From Scalesia atractyloides (Eukaryota; Streptophyta; Magnoliopsida; Asterales; Asteraceae): 64,000 nt of DNA. The translations under genes were made by a program, and so were the position numbers. Location: assembly GCA_947069175.1 (NCBI GenBank), contig CAMTDV010000017.1, positions 50,725,137 to 50,789,136 of the forward strand. The letters run 5' to 3'. Every line of letters starts with the position of its first letter. Positions within the stretch are counted from its first letter, which is position 1. This document shows positions 46,293 to 56,897 of the stretch, in pieces. A model generated the notes under the pieces. That model was not told the DNA's origin. It worked only from the letters and a program-made list of their open reading frames with translations, and made no database searches.

Positions 46293-48837
46293 ATGAGTCG
46301 GTCATAACCGAGGGTAACGTAACTAGGAATAATTAACCTAGTTAATTAATTGTTTGAAAACATTAAAGAAACATGAATTAGTAAACCTTTTTATAAAAGG
46401 TGGAACTCAAGGGACTAAAGGGAGCAAGTTATGAAAGTTGTTTTTAACTAAAACAAATAAAAACCAAAAACACACACATGTGTGTGTTTTGGTCAATGTA
46501 TCCAGGAGAACAAACGGGGGTTCTCTTGAAAACCCTAACTCATAAAAATCCATCAAAATCAAAGACAAGAGCTAGAAATCAGGGCTTTTACTAAATTCGT
46601 GATGACCCAAGCTAGGAGATCACAAGGTATGTTGATATTTGTCATTTGGTGATATTATGAAATTCTGATTAACATTCATAAATCGAAATTCTGTGATGAA
46701 TGTTGTATGCATGAGTGATATTAGGTTAAATTCATGTCTAGGAACAAACCATAGTTGAAAACTTGAAGTATTATTGTTGAAAACTAGGAATTTGATAAAC
46801 ACCCATATTTTTTAAGTGGGTTTTTATAACAAGATGATGAACACATGAATTTGAATGTTAGATTGTGATAAACTAATGTTATGATGCGAGTCTTGAAATT
46901 TGTTTTATGAATGCTAGACATAAGGGCTTGATTTTGATGATTGAAACTTGGTTAGAAGCTAGTCATGAACTAGACAAAAGATGTATAAACATCTTGCTCT
47001 CAAGGTGTTCGTTAAAATGCCTAAGTGAAATCGTGCGTCTACCCGTTTGAATGTAGAACTTGATTAGATTAGGCATTCGGATAAATGCCAAATAACATGA
47101 TGAAATGGGTTTCACTTATAGATGAAAACCCGTAGATTTTGCGTAATAAAAGAATAATGTGTCTTTGATAATCTAGAGCTAAGTTAACTTAGTGTTAATA
47201 ATACCATGAACTCGGATTAAATATTAGTTAAAATTGTGGCCTAAGAATAGTGCTTATCGAGTAAATGGCGGAACACCAACATGAGTTTGTCAAACTTAGT
47301 TGCTCAATTTAATAAGCTATAAGGCGGTTTGACTTTTAAAAGTCAACCGACCTATGATAGAGTTGGGTACATGAATGAAATGATAAATAAATACCATCTT
47401 ACGATTAATAAATGGTCAAATGGAATAAAAGTTGATGAAATCACCAATTGACATTAGTGATTAATTTTGTTGTTGAGTTTTATGTTGACAGAAACGAATA
47501 GCGCGTGAGACGCCGTTGTTATTAACTAACAACTTATATGATGAGGTATTAAAACGGGTCAATACCTTGATCCGAGCCAGGTACGCATAAATAAGATTAT
47601 AGCTTAAACATGCGATTTTGGTCAAATATTTAGCGAAAGTCCTTCGTCGTAAAATGAGGGGCTAAAATTGACCAAAACGCCCTTGATCAATAAACTGAGC
47701 AAATGACCTTTAAAGGTTATTTAATAATGAGTATTATCACCAAGTAAGTCTTTGATAAACGTAAAAGTTATTTGCATAATCCTTTTTGGGTCAAACGCCC
47801 AAAAATGGGTCTTTTCCGTAAAACTGACTAACCGAAGGGTAGACTTCGGAATAGTTAGATTACCAAAGTAAATCCACCACGAATATAATGGTGATGGAAG
47901 GCAAATAGATATCTTAATGTAGAAATAAAATGCAAGTAATGATGAGTGAAATTTATGCTTATATGCTAGAAACCTCTAAACGGGTCAAAATAAAGTTAGT
48001 GGTTAAATGTTGGTTTATGTGTTTAGAAAGTTACAGAATAAACCGGTGAATGTAAATGTTTTCTCACAAACCGGGTAATGGGAGTGTGGAACACAAAGTT
48101 ATTAAGCCCGGGTAATGGGCATAAACGTGGAAAATAATTCCACTAAAAAGTTATGGATGATTTGAGCTTAGGTGCTTAAACATCAAACGGGTCCAAATCA
48201 AGTAAAACGCAAACCCGGTAACGGGAGCGTAAACTATATGAATTTTGGATCTGGGTAATGGATTACAACTTAGACATGTTAAGAAACGAACCCCAAGTGA
48301 TAGGAATGAGTTTGGAATAAGTTTGGATAAGATTGGATGCAAATTGAGAGAAAAGTAAACTTGCAGAGCTGACACGGCCGGGTGAACGTTTGACACGGTC
48401 GGGTGAATGTTCTGGAAAAAATGTTTAGCTGAGACGACCGGGTGAAAGGGCTGAAAAAAAAACAAAAGAAAAAAAAGAAAATATATATATTTTCTTGTGT
48501 TTATGTTGTTTGTTTGTTCGTTTTAACATATGGACTTATTTTGATATTTTATAAACATGTTTTAACTAAAAGCATTTCATGTTTTATGAAATGTAGGTTG
48601 CCTAAAAGTATCGGATGTCGATCAAGCATAACGAAGAACCGAACACGATTAAGATACAAGCTTCCGCACTATGTTTCGTCTTCATTTTAAACGACGAACT
48701 TATAAATATGATGTTGTAATGATTTAAATTCTTAAATGTTTTAACAAACCCGCTCTTTCCACATGTATGTGTAATCGCAATTACACAATTCTAGTCGAAA
48801 CCTATATGAAATCGTATCAATGAACTAAGGTCTTACA
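46238..48837 (+). repeat. B LTR copy 2
   Basis: Starts CGTAACACC (first T changed to C) after the polypurine tract and ends AAGGTCTTACA, followed by GTTCA and A LTR sequence. Compared with copy 1 about 540 bp are deleted between GATAGAGTT and GGGTACATGAATG (near 47366). Confidence 0.87.
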
Positions 48838-49812
48838 GTTCAACTCGTCTCGACCTGGTCAACTGCCGGTCAACTCAGGCAGACTCGGTCAACTCAGTCA
48901 ACATTTGGTCAACTCGGGTCAAACCCGGTCAACCGTTCGGCTAGTGGCTTGGTAAAGAAATTCTATTTATATTGCTTATATATATTTGTATGTTACTACT
49001 TATTATAGTTAACGCGAACCGACACATTGTTTTGTATTCATTAACTTTACAATATATACACATATCCATAATTAGTAGTTTATCGACACTTTGGCAAATT
49101 GAATTAATTGATGAATTTTTTTGGAAATGTATCAACACATTGATTGTCGGGATCACCTAAAAAAAGAGGAGACTCTGCCCGTTTTTCGTCAAAATATATA
49201 TATCTAAAATGCTTTTCGTCAATATATATCTAAGTCTACTATGGGTTCGTCAAACTATATACATATATACATACCCACTATACATTCGCTACGCTAATGA
49301 ACGTATCAAGGTTCAAAAGAAGTTTACGAAATAAATATTAAAGTATATTAATTTAACAATACTTCTTTAATCTCTAAACACTCTAATACTTTACAACTGC
49401 GAGATACGACTCAGATTCCTCAAGGGTCAAAAGGTTACCTCGGTGTCCCATTCTTCAACTCCTCGATTTCTCTCGGGATTTCCAAAGGAACTTGCAAACT
49501 GTTGACGATATCAGTAAAGTTGCAAGGAATCTAGTAGGATTGCCTAGCAAAACGCCTAAACTTTAATGCTTGTTATATTATAACCTACTTTCAATTTGTC
49601 GTATTTCGTTTCCAAATTATGTACTAGATTAACACAAATGAAATGAGAGTTTATTATTGATCATTTGTTGTAATTGATTTAAACTTGTTGTATATTATTT
49701 CAAGCAATGTAAAATCAATAAATAAATACTTGTCGCAAATAGCCTTATGAAGTCTCTTACAGTCTCGTTTTCGTCTCATCCCGATGTTTCCGCTATCGGT
49801 TGGGGTATGACA
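48838..49812 (+). repeat. A 3' LTR, segment 3 (end)
   Basis: Continues A's LTR from the GTTCA site to GGGGTATGACA, then CAAAG. GGTCAA-rich block, A/T-rich middle and the CCCGATGTTTCCGC end match 26909-26939. Confidence 0.88.
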
Positions 49813-49817
49813 CAAAG

Positions 49818-50241
49818 GGCACAGGAAATAGCCCAAAGAAGGGCTTGGGAACAAGAGTAGGATCATCTCCGTAGGGAGCAAAACGCTTTAGAGGATCGCC
49901 GGTGGATGACGCTAGGTACGGATCAACAATTGGCGATCAATAATACAAAGGCTCTCCATGACGAAGAACGGCATATACGGGATTACATGGCCGGCTTACC
50001 ATATAGCGAGCACACGCCGTGGACCAATTTTGAGAACCTACTCGTGCCCCGAGGTCTTTCTGACCCATCTCCCCATTGGCCTGAGGCACCGGGCTCTAGT
50101 TTCCTCCCACCGCAGCTACTGACACCGCCCGAAGGGGAACCTGGTCCCCTTGACAATTGGAGGGAGGTGATGTCATCCCTCATCGGGTATCCCTATAACC
50201 CATACCCACCAGTTGACCCGAATGAGCGCTATCAGAGATAG
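49818..50241 (+). pseudogene. H env-position ORF, part 3 (C-terminal end)
   Basis: Resumes directly after A's right target duplication and continues the Gln/Glu/Arg-rich helical segment (AQEIAQRRAWEQE). One in-frame TAG at 49858-49860 is followed by an open stretch (DHLRREQNALEDRRW) and a Pro-rich end (PPQLLTPPEGEPGPL, YPYNPYPPVDPNERYQR), stopping at TAG 50239-50241. Neither part has a hydrophobic membrane anchor, which argues against a classic envelope glycoprotein even though the position matches the Athila env-like ORF. Confidence 0.68.
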
Positions 50242-52097
50242 GCGAGGTATGTATTGTGTTGTATTTTTTTCCGTACCTGTTTTAGTAGATAGTTTTAACT
50301 GCTTTCTAGATAAATGAACGTTGTGGGTGTGTTCTCTATATAACCCTCACGAGACCTACTAGTCCTTCCGAGCTATCGGGAGGTTTAAAAGGGCTTGTTG
50401 CATAAGCTAAATGCAACTATGATTCCTACGAAAGTGAGTTAGGTTTGTTGTTGTTGTAAATTATTTTTCCACATTAATCAAAGTAAAATAACATATGGCT
50501 TGGTAATGTTTTCATAAAATTGGTAGAACTAGATAACTAACAAATTTTGATGGTTGTGAGAAGCATGCTTCTACACAAGGGTTGAGATTTGTAGGTACAT
50601 CATGTTTTTGAGACGACCATTTTGTGAAGGTTGAAGAGCACATGCAAGACTAGCTTGAAAATCATGTGCATACATTTATTTTTACTTTAATTGTTAGTTA
50701 GTAATAACTGGAGTGTATTTTGTATTTTAATTTCCAGGGTGAAATTTTGGGGAGGTTAGTCGTGTCACATCCCTTGTGTGTGTTAAAAGCTCATTCTTAC
50801 ACATTGAGGACAATGTTGACCTCAAGTGTGGGGATGGGGGAGTAAAAGTCTTTGATTTTGACCCGTTCATTTAAACACTACACATTGAGGACAACGTTGA
50901 CCTCAAGTGTGGGGATGGGGGAAATTTTCAAAAAAATTTCAAAAATGTCTTTGTTTGAAGCGATCTAAAAAGCACAAGTAACTAAGTGAATGAGGGATGG
51001 CACAACCCATTTGGTCTTTTGTCATGGTCAAGTTCAAGTTAATAGCATGACGGGTATTTAGCAGGTGGTTATTTGGGAATAATTAGCCTAAGAAACTTAT
51101 AAGTTATGCATACTACATATCATGCCCTTTATATGTGAGGTCTTGAGCCACTTTTATACATCAAATATATATATATTTTTCTTTGTTTGAGTGGACCATT
51201 AGGCATGTATTACAGAACTTGCATCTTTGGATACGTTTGAGACCATAGACCGAATACAAGCACGAGAATGATTAAGGCATTCAGTGAATCTTTTCCGTTA
51301 AAACCATTTATCTATCCCTACCTGAAATCTATCCCTTAGTTGCCAACTTTGAGCCTAAACCTTTCATTTGATCACCCCAATTAGCCCTTAACCATTAAAC
51401 CTCTTTTAACCCGTGTGATGATAATTCGATCTAAGGTTTAGTTGTTTATAAAGTTGCATTGTTAAAAAAAATCAAAGATTTAGAAAATTGTTATGAAAAA
51501 TATGAGAAAAATCATTGAGAAAAACATAAAAAAAAGATGTGTGGTAGTTGTGAATAAAAAGGCGAACGCTTTTGCCAATTAGTTTGTCGAATTTTGTTAG
51601 TCGATTGAGTGTAGTCGTTTTTAATAAAAGTCGAATTTTCATCACCTTAGCCACTTTCAAATATCCTATTTCATACCCTTAGCCTAGCCCCATTACAACC
51701 CTTTAAAGTCCTTTTGATTTGTGCTTAGTATTCGTGTTCGGTGGTGGAGAATGATTGAGTTGCAAGCCTATACGGGTACTTGTCCTACTCGGTTTTGAGT
51801 GATCACTTTAAAATTGTTAATACACCATTACATTAGCCAAGTTGTAAACCGAGGGGAGAGAACATTGTGAGGGGTATGCATGACTTGTGATTTTCAAGGG
51901 AGTGTTAATCTTGGATAACCATTTTAATGTTATTAGTTCTTTACCGCTAAGTATTTTGAAATTGTAAAAATCTAGAACTGGGTATGACATTAGACCTTAA
52001 CTTACGTCTCAATAATGGGAAGTGTGTTTCTCGTTCGACCCACGTGAAAGTGAAAAACAGATTTGCTTGAGGGCAAGCAAAAGGCAAGTGTGGGGAT
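50242..52097 (+). other. H non-coding 3' tail and polypurine tract
   Basis: No gene. Two polypurine-like cassettes, ACATTGAGGACAATGTTGAC then CTCAAGTGTGGGGATGGGGG, lie at 50798-50840 and 50881-50922. A third version (GGCAAGTGTGGGGATG, ending 52097) abuts the LTR and is the functional position. Confidence 0.75.
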
Positions 52098-53468
52098 GTG
52101 ATACGTGGTAGAAAACCGGTGTTTGTTATGGTTTAAGTTCATGTTTTTTACGTGACTTTTAATCACGGATAGCCTACTTTTAATGAGGTTTGTGTTTTGC
52201 AGGTCTTATGGAGTTTAAGGAGCTAAACAGAGCACCGGGACGCGAACTGGGTCAACCGGAGTCAAGAAATGGGCGAAACAGAAAAGTGAGATTCTAGGCA
52301 CGTCGCCGATGCCCAAATGGGCCGTCGGTGACGCCCCGTGTGACTTCCCGTCGTCTGAATTCGCCGTAGGCAGTAGGTTTTGGCGTCGGAGAAACATTGA
52401 ACATCTATAGACCGTCATCGACGCCACATTGGGCCGTCGGCGACGGGCCTCCGATTGCTGAATTACGATTTTTTAGTTTGTTGGTTTTGGGGACGAGTTA
52501 AAACACTTTTTTGGGAACCCATTCGGGAGTTACGAGTTGTTTAGTTTGAAACAAGTTCTTGGTGCCACAATCATCCACCATCATCATAATCCATCAATCC
52601 AATCCATTTGAATCATCCGAATCCACTCTTCGATCATAACCCTAACATCATCACCATCACCTTCATCATCAATCCATTCATCCATTCATCACCACCATTC
52701 AACATAAACCCAAATCATCATCCATCACCATTTCCAAGCTTCAAGAAGTCAAGACTCGAGCTCTCGTTCCTCGTTGATCGTGTTCCGTTCACCATGAGAG
52801 GCTAATTCCCGGAGGTTTCACACCGGTGTAGATTTTGTACGGTTTCTAGGGTTTACTATTTGTTAAACATTTGGTTTGTGACTAATTGAATTGCATTTGA
52901 TCATTAGATAATTGTCCTACATTTGTATTGTATTTGCGAATTGACGAATGAGTTATGAAATTTGTCTTTGTGAAACGAATATGCGTATTTATGCTTTATC
53001 TTTTGATAGATTTCACTTGTCCAAGGTAACGAAGTGAATTGTGGTCCGTTATCTATGACGTTGATAGCAATTGGCACCTAAGCCTTGTGATTCTAAATCG
53101 TTAATGAACTAATTTGATTAAACCAAATTAAAACACGTAGTAACCCTAGGCTTGCAATTGTTGAACCGGGTGTGAACCTTGTTTTCTCATCATTGTTTAC
53201 AATCGTTAATTAAGTTTTTTTCTGCAATCGTTTAAAGTTTAGTAGCTAAGTAATCAAACCAAACTTGTCAGTTTTTTTCCGACACCCTTTTCAAACAACC
53301 AAACAAATCTATTATTTTCATAGCAAGCTTCATAAAAGTGACACATTTGTTTAAATCAATCATATCCGATCACAAACTACAGACTCTTCGTGGTTCGACC
53401 CCTTACTACCACTAACGCATTGTTAAGGGTAATTTGGGACTATAAATATTATCTTTGACCGGAGCGCG
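52098..53468 (+). repeat. H 3' LTR (last 12 bp at 63096-63107)
   Basis: Starts TGATACGTGG after the polypurine tract; after F it ends CACTCCGATCA at 63107, giving about 1,383 bp in all. CG-rich words of the CCGTCGGCGACGG type cluster at 52298-52455, matching the internal cluster at 10862-10985. CATCATC-rich leader-like sequence follows (52570-52740). Confidence 0.82.
53464..53468. repeat. Target-site duplication of F, left copy (GCGCG)
   Basis: GCGCG before TGTAACATCC, repeated at 63091-63095 after GGTGTGACA. Confidence 0.92.
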
Positions 53469-53654
53469 TGTAACATCCGTAAAAAAAACGGATTTACCAA
53501 AACCGCTCCATTTAATAACCGAACAATCAGTTAAAAATTTCGTGGCGTATTTAATGCCCAAAATAATTTTAAACGATACATAATTAATAAGTATATTGGA
53601 ATATATAATTTATATTTGAAAAAGTATTAAAAATAGGGGTTAAAAAATAAAACA

Positions 53655-53745
53655 AGGCTGCCGGGTTTCGAACCCGGGTCAGCCGGGTCAAACCGGTCAA
53701 GCAAAGCCTTAACACTCATCTATCCAACCACTGCGCCACTTGTGT
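53655..53745 (-). other. tRNA-like Pol III module, F 5' LTR minus strand
   Basis: On the minus strand: A box TGGCGCAGTGG (53728-53738), B box GGTTCGAAACC (53664-53674), a canonical 5-bp T stem CCGGG/CCCGG with loop TTCGAAA, then TTGTTTTATTTTTT as a possible terminator. The region between the boxes is long, like a tRNA with a long variable arm. The acceptor arm pairs poorly, so this is tRNA-like, not a functional tRNA. Confidence 0.65.
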
Positions 53746-53998
53746 TTCTTGTTAATTAAGGGAAACAATTAATACATATTATAATTCTCGAATTCAAAAC
53801 CGACGCGCCCAATCGCAGTCGTCGGAAATCCCGACGATTTCGCCGAGATTGGACGGTTTCTTCAGTTTTAACCGAAGCCTTAACTACTACATCGGTTATA
53901 ACCGACGTCTGAACCCGCGACACAAGTCATAACCACCGGAAAACTTATTGACCGACGAATCAAGACGGAAATCGGACTAAATTCGTCGATGTTCTGCC

Positions 53999-54007
53999 CT
54001 ATAAATA
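53999..54007 (+). promoter_or_regulatory. TATA box in F 5' LTR
   Basis: CTATAAATA followed by a C-rich start region. Identical at 60972-60980 in the 3' LTR, and present in both D LTRs. Confidence 0.7.
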
Positions 54008-54439
54008 CCCCCTCTAACCTCTGTTAGCTTTTTCGCTCACAATCACACTCTTTCCCGACATAATTTCCCTCGCCGGAGAACTTCTGCAACTCGCCGGAAA
54101 ACCGAGCCTTTCACCTCTGAGCCTTACTGAACACCCAGAACTCATACCGAAGCCACCCACACTCATCTCAAGCTCCCTGAAGACCCTCTGCCTCAGGACA
54201 CACGTCGCCGGAATAATCTGCTGTCGTCGGAGTTTCGCCGGCGAAACAGAGGAGTCCAGTTCGGTATACCTTACACTAAATCTCTCATTCTTTTTATTAA
54301 TCTCACATGTAATTAACCACCAGACACTAACGAACTTGATTAAATCTTCGAACCAGTCGGACTTCCGTTTCTGGTTAAGTCTGACGAAGAAGACGAAGAT
54401 TCGTATTGTATATGTTTAATTAAAATCAAGATATATCTC

Positions 54440-55112
54440 GGGTTAGACACACAGTCCAGCGGTGGACTGTGTGCAAATAAAACACGCTTACGTCTCGAGT
54501 TCGATTCTTGTTCCACGCACACTCGCCTTAATAAAAATGTTCTTTTTTTAACTGAACCGGATCCACTGCTTATAGATGTTAAGTTTAATAAAAACCGGAA
54601 TAATAACCAAGATAGACACACAGTCCAGTGGTGGACTGTGTGAACGTTTAATCACACGTCACGAGTTCGAGTCCGGACTACCGCACCGGTCCGGACAATT
54701 ATCAAACTTTTTATATAAAGCAGAAACGAAAATATTTAGTTTGTATATAAGTATAATAAAAATCAGATTATTTAACAAGTTAGACACACAGTCCAGCGGT
54801 GGACTGTGTGTTAACTTGAACCACAGGTCCCGGGTTCGAGACCTGTGGAGCGCACCGAGTCGTTATGTTAAAATCTTTTTAAAAATAAATGATTTTCAGA
54901 TTAATCTAATTAGTATATAAATTTAATTAAAAACGGAAATATTTCGGGTTAGACACGTAGCTCAGTTGGTAGAGCTGCGTGCACGCGTACGGGAGGTCTC
55001 GGGTTCGAGCCTCACCCGGCGCACACAATTTCACAATCAAACCGGTCAACAGGTCAACGGTCAACAAGTCAACGGTTAACAAGTCAACGGTCAAAAAGTC
55101 AACGTTTTTTTA
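54440..55112 (+). other. Array of four tRNA-like modules, F 5' LTR
   Basis: Modules spaced about 168 bp; hairpins at 54448-54473, 54617-54642, 54785-54810 and 54954-54981. B boxes near 54498 (AGTTCGATTCT), 54664 (AGTTCGAGTCC), 54833 (GGTTCGAGACC) and 55002 (GGTTCGAGCCT). The fourth has a full A box, TAGCTCAGTTG, 44 bp before its B box, and a T7 run about 100 bp later. In the third, CCACAGGTC/GACCTGTGG brackets the B box as a 9-bp stem. Confidence 0.68.
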
Positions 55113-56119
55113 TTATTTTTATTTATTTATTTTATTTAAAAATCAATTAAAAATACTTAAAAATAACATTTTTAAGGTTAGAAAATAGCCTTAAACTCAC
55201 AAAAAATACACCCAACAATCCTACTAAAATGGATTAATAAAATCCGTTACTTACCGAACCATTATGCCATTATCTAGGTTAGTTTCACTCGTGGTTAAAT
55301 CAAACTTCGTGCGCATTCAACATCATCAACCGAACGCACCCATGTGAGTGAATCTTACAACTCCTATTTTTAATTATACGTTTTGGGGTGTGTCATGTGT
55401 CACCAAAATTAACTCGTTTATTTAAACTTGTGCCATACCATATTGTGATCTAAACTTAGATTGTATATATTGTTTGTAGTTATGTATTTCATATTGTCAA
55501 GTTATATGCAATTCATTCATTAGGCCCATCAGTTCCTCGTGGGAGACGAGTTGAGCAACCCGTGCCTCAAAACAAATCCATTATTGTTCGTGTGTGTATT
55601 ATTTAGTTTATATATTGTTTGTAGTTATGTATTTCATATTGTCAAGTATATGCAAATCATTCATTAGGCCCATCAGTTCCTCGTGGGAGACGAGTTGAGC
55701 AACGCGTGCCTCAAAACGATCCATTATTGTTCATGTGTGCATTATTTAATATTAAATGATTGGTGAATAAGTTTACATCTATTTTTACTCATGTGTGGTC
55801 GTGCACTTTATTTTATAATCAATTAAATAAACTTGTTCAAATGTTTTTCATACGATTCACTCGCCAACTTTTTGTTGATCCAAAAACCATTTTTATACAT
55901 GATACAGGTGAACAGGATGAAGCAAGGAAAACATAGGAAATGCCTTAGAAGAAAACAATGAAGCCTAGATTGATGTTTAGGACATGATGTAATTATGATT
56001 GTATATTTCCCATTAAAATGTATTAATGAATATGAAACGTTATAATAAATGTCATGAGCTTTGATGATAACCCAATCATGCCCGATCACCTTTTCCGCTG
56101 CGGGTCGGGGTGTGACAGA

Positions 56120-56135
56120 TTGGTATCTGAGCCAT
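56120..56135 (+). other. F primer-binding site (Met-tRNA type)
   Basis: TGGTATCTGAGCCATG starts two bases after the LTR end; near match to the initiator Met-tRNA site. Confidence 0.85.
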
Positions 56136-56897
56136 GACTATAGGGATATAGGATAGGTTATTAGACCCTTAGAGCCTATACTATAGTTGCCTAAATTTTA
56201 ATTGTTTAGGTGGTTACATACAAACTTATGATGTTTATTTGTTTCATATTTGTTTATACTTACAGTCAAACATACATACTTACATACACATTCATCATAC
56301 ATATTTCAATGTTCATATATTCAAATCATCTTCATACTTTTGTTATTCAAAGATTTTGTCGCAATTTTCAAATCTCATCAAAGTAAGTTATGCGACGGGC
56401 ATGTAGTAACTGGAAGGGTACAAGTACCGGTAGTCGGAACGTCCTGTCTAGGTTGGCATTCGTATAAATCCAATATAACGGACCAGTTTGCCTACCTTGG
56501 GACTAACGATGAGAGTACGAAGGACCTATTAGGCCAAAGCATGCCACACCAAACGTCGTTCGAACTAACCCCACTTTGAGGTGTCACCGTGTCTATACCT
56601 GGACACATTCCGAATATCATACGTATATACATATTTCTCGATTTTCTCCGGGTTTTAGTGTACGTAACCAGGCTAACACATGCGAACCATATGAAAAACC
56701 CGGTATTCATGGGGGCCCACATGATTACGAAAGTGAAGTATGGCGGCATGCAAGGCCTAATGACGAGTAAAGCCCAAGACATCCTATGGATGTAGTAGAT
56801 TTATTTTTCTATATTTATTTTATGAATGTTCATTCCTAAATACGACCCATGATCCCAAAAACAACCAACTCATACTCATGATACGTATTCCTTGTAA
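56136..56897 (+). other. F 5' leader
   Basis: Non-coding leader. GGGCATGTAGTAACTGGAAG (from about 56398) and ACCTATTAGGCCAAAGCATG (56524-56543) have close matches at the same place in A. Short overlapping frames here have no domain. Confidence 0.6.

Larger units (their letters stand above)
23454..49812 (+). mobile_element. Element A: non-autonomous chromovirus-like LTR element, with B, C and D nested in its 3' LTR
   Basis: A's own sequence is 23454-29461, 32628-32995 and 48838-49812. Order: 5' LTR, Met-type primer site, 1.7-kb internal region without any gag or pol, polypurine tract, 3' LTR. Internal signals shared with F (leader words, stem-loop, polypurine tract) show the same group. Flanked by CAAAG. 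Confidence 0.88.
53469..56117 (+). repeat. F 5' LTR
   Basis: TGTAACATCC to GGTGTGACA. TATA box CTATAAATA at 53999-54007. Contains one minus-strand and four plus-strand tRNA-like modules, a GTCAAC-rich run (55043-55104), a T7 run and two TTAGGCCCATCAGTTCC words (55521, 55665). Confidence 0.92.

Noticed and set aside
29462..48837. B as an ordinary full-length element with two LTRs and C simply nested in its interior
   Set aside because: A LTR sequence with the GTTCA site follows the first B LTR directly, which plain nesting does not produce; a rearrangement is needed.
53655..53745. Functional tRNA genes
   Set aside because: A and B boxes and a T arm are visible, but acceptor arms do not pair properly and the anticodon arm is not convincing, so they are described as tRNA-like modules only.
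54576..54920. Open frame of 114 codons, repeated at 61549-61893, and a minus-strand frame at 54340-54621
   Set aside because: Both lie in the two LTRs of F across the tRNA-like modules; the duplication is the LTR itself and the peptides have no domain.
56250..56795. Short overlapping frames in the F leader (up to 109 codons)
   Set aside because: No domain, overlapping on both strands, and located between primer site and gag.
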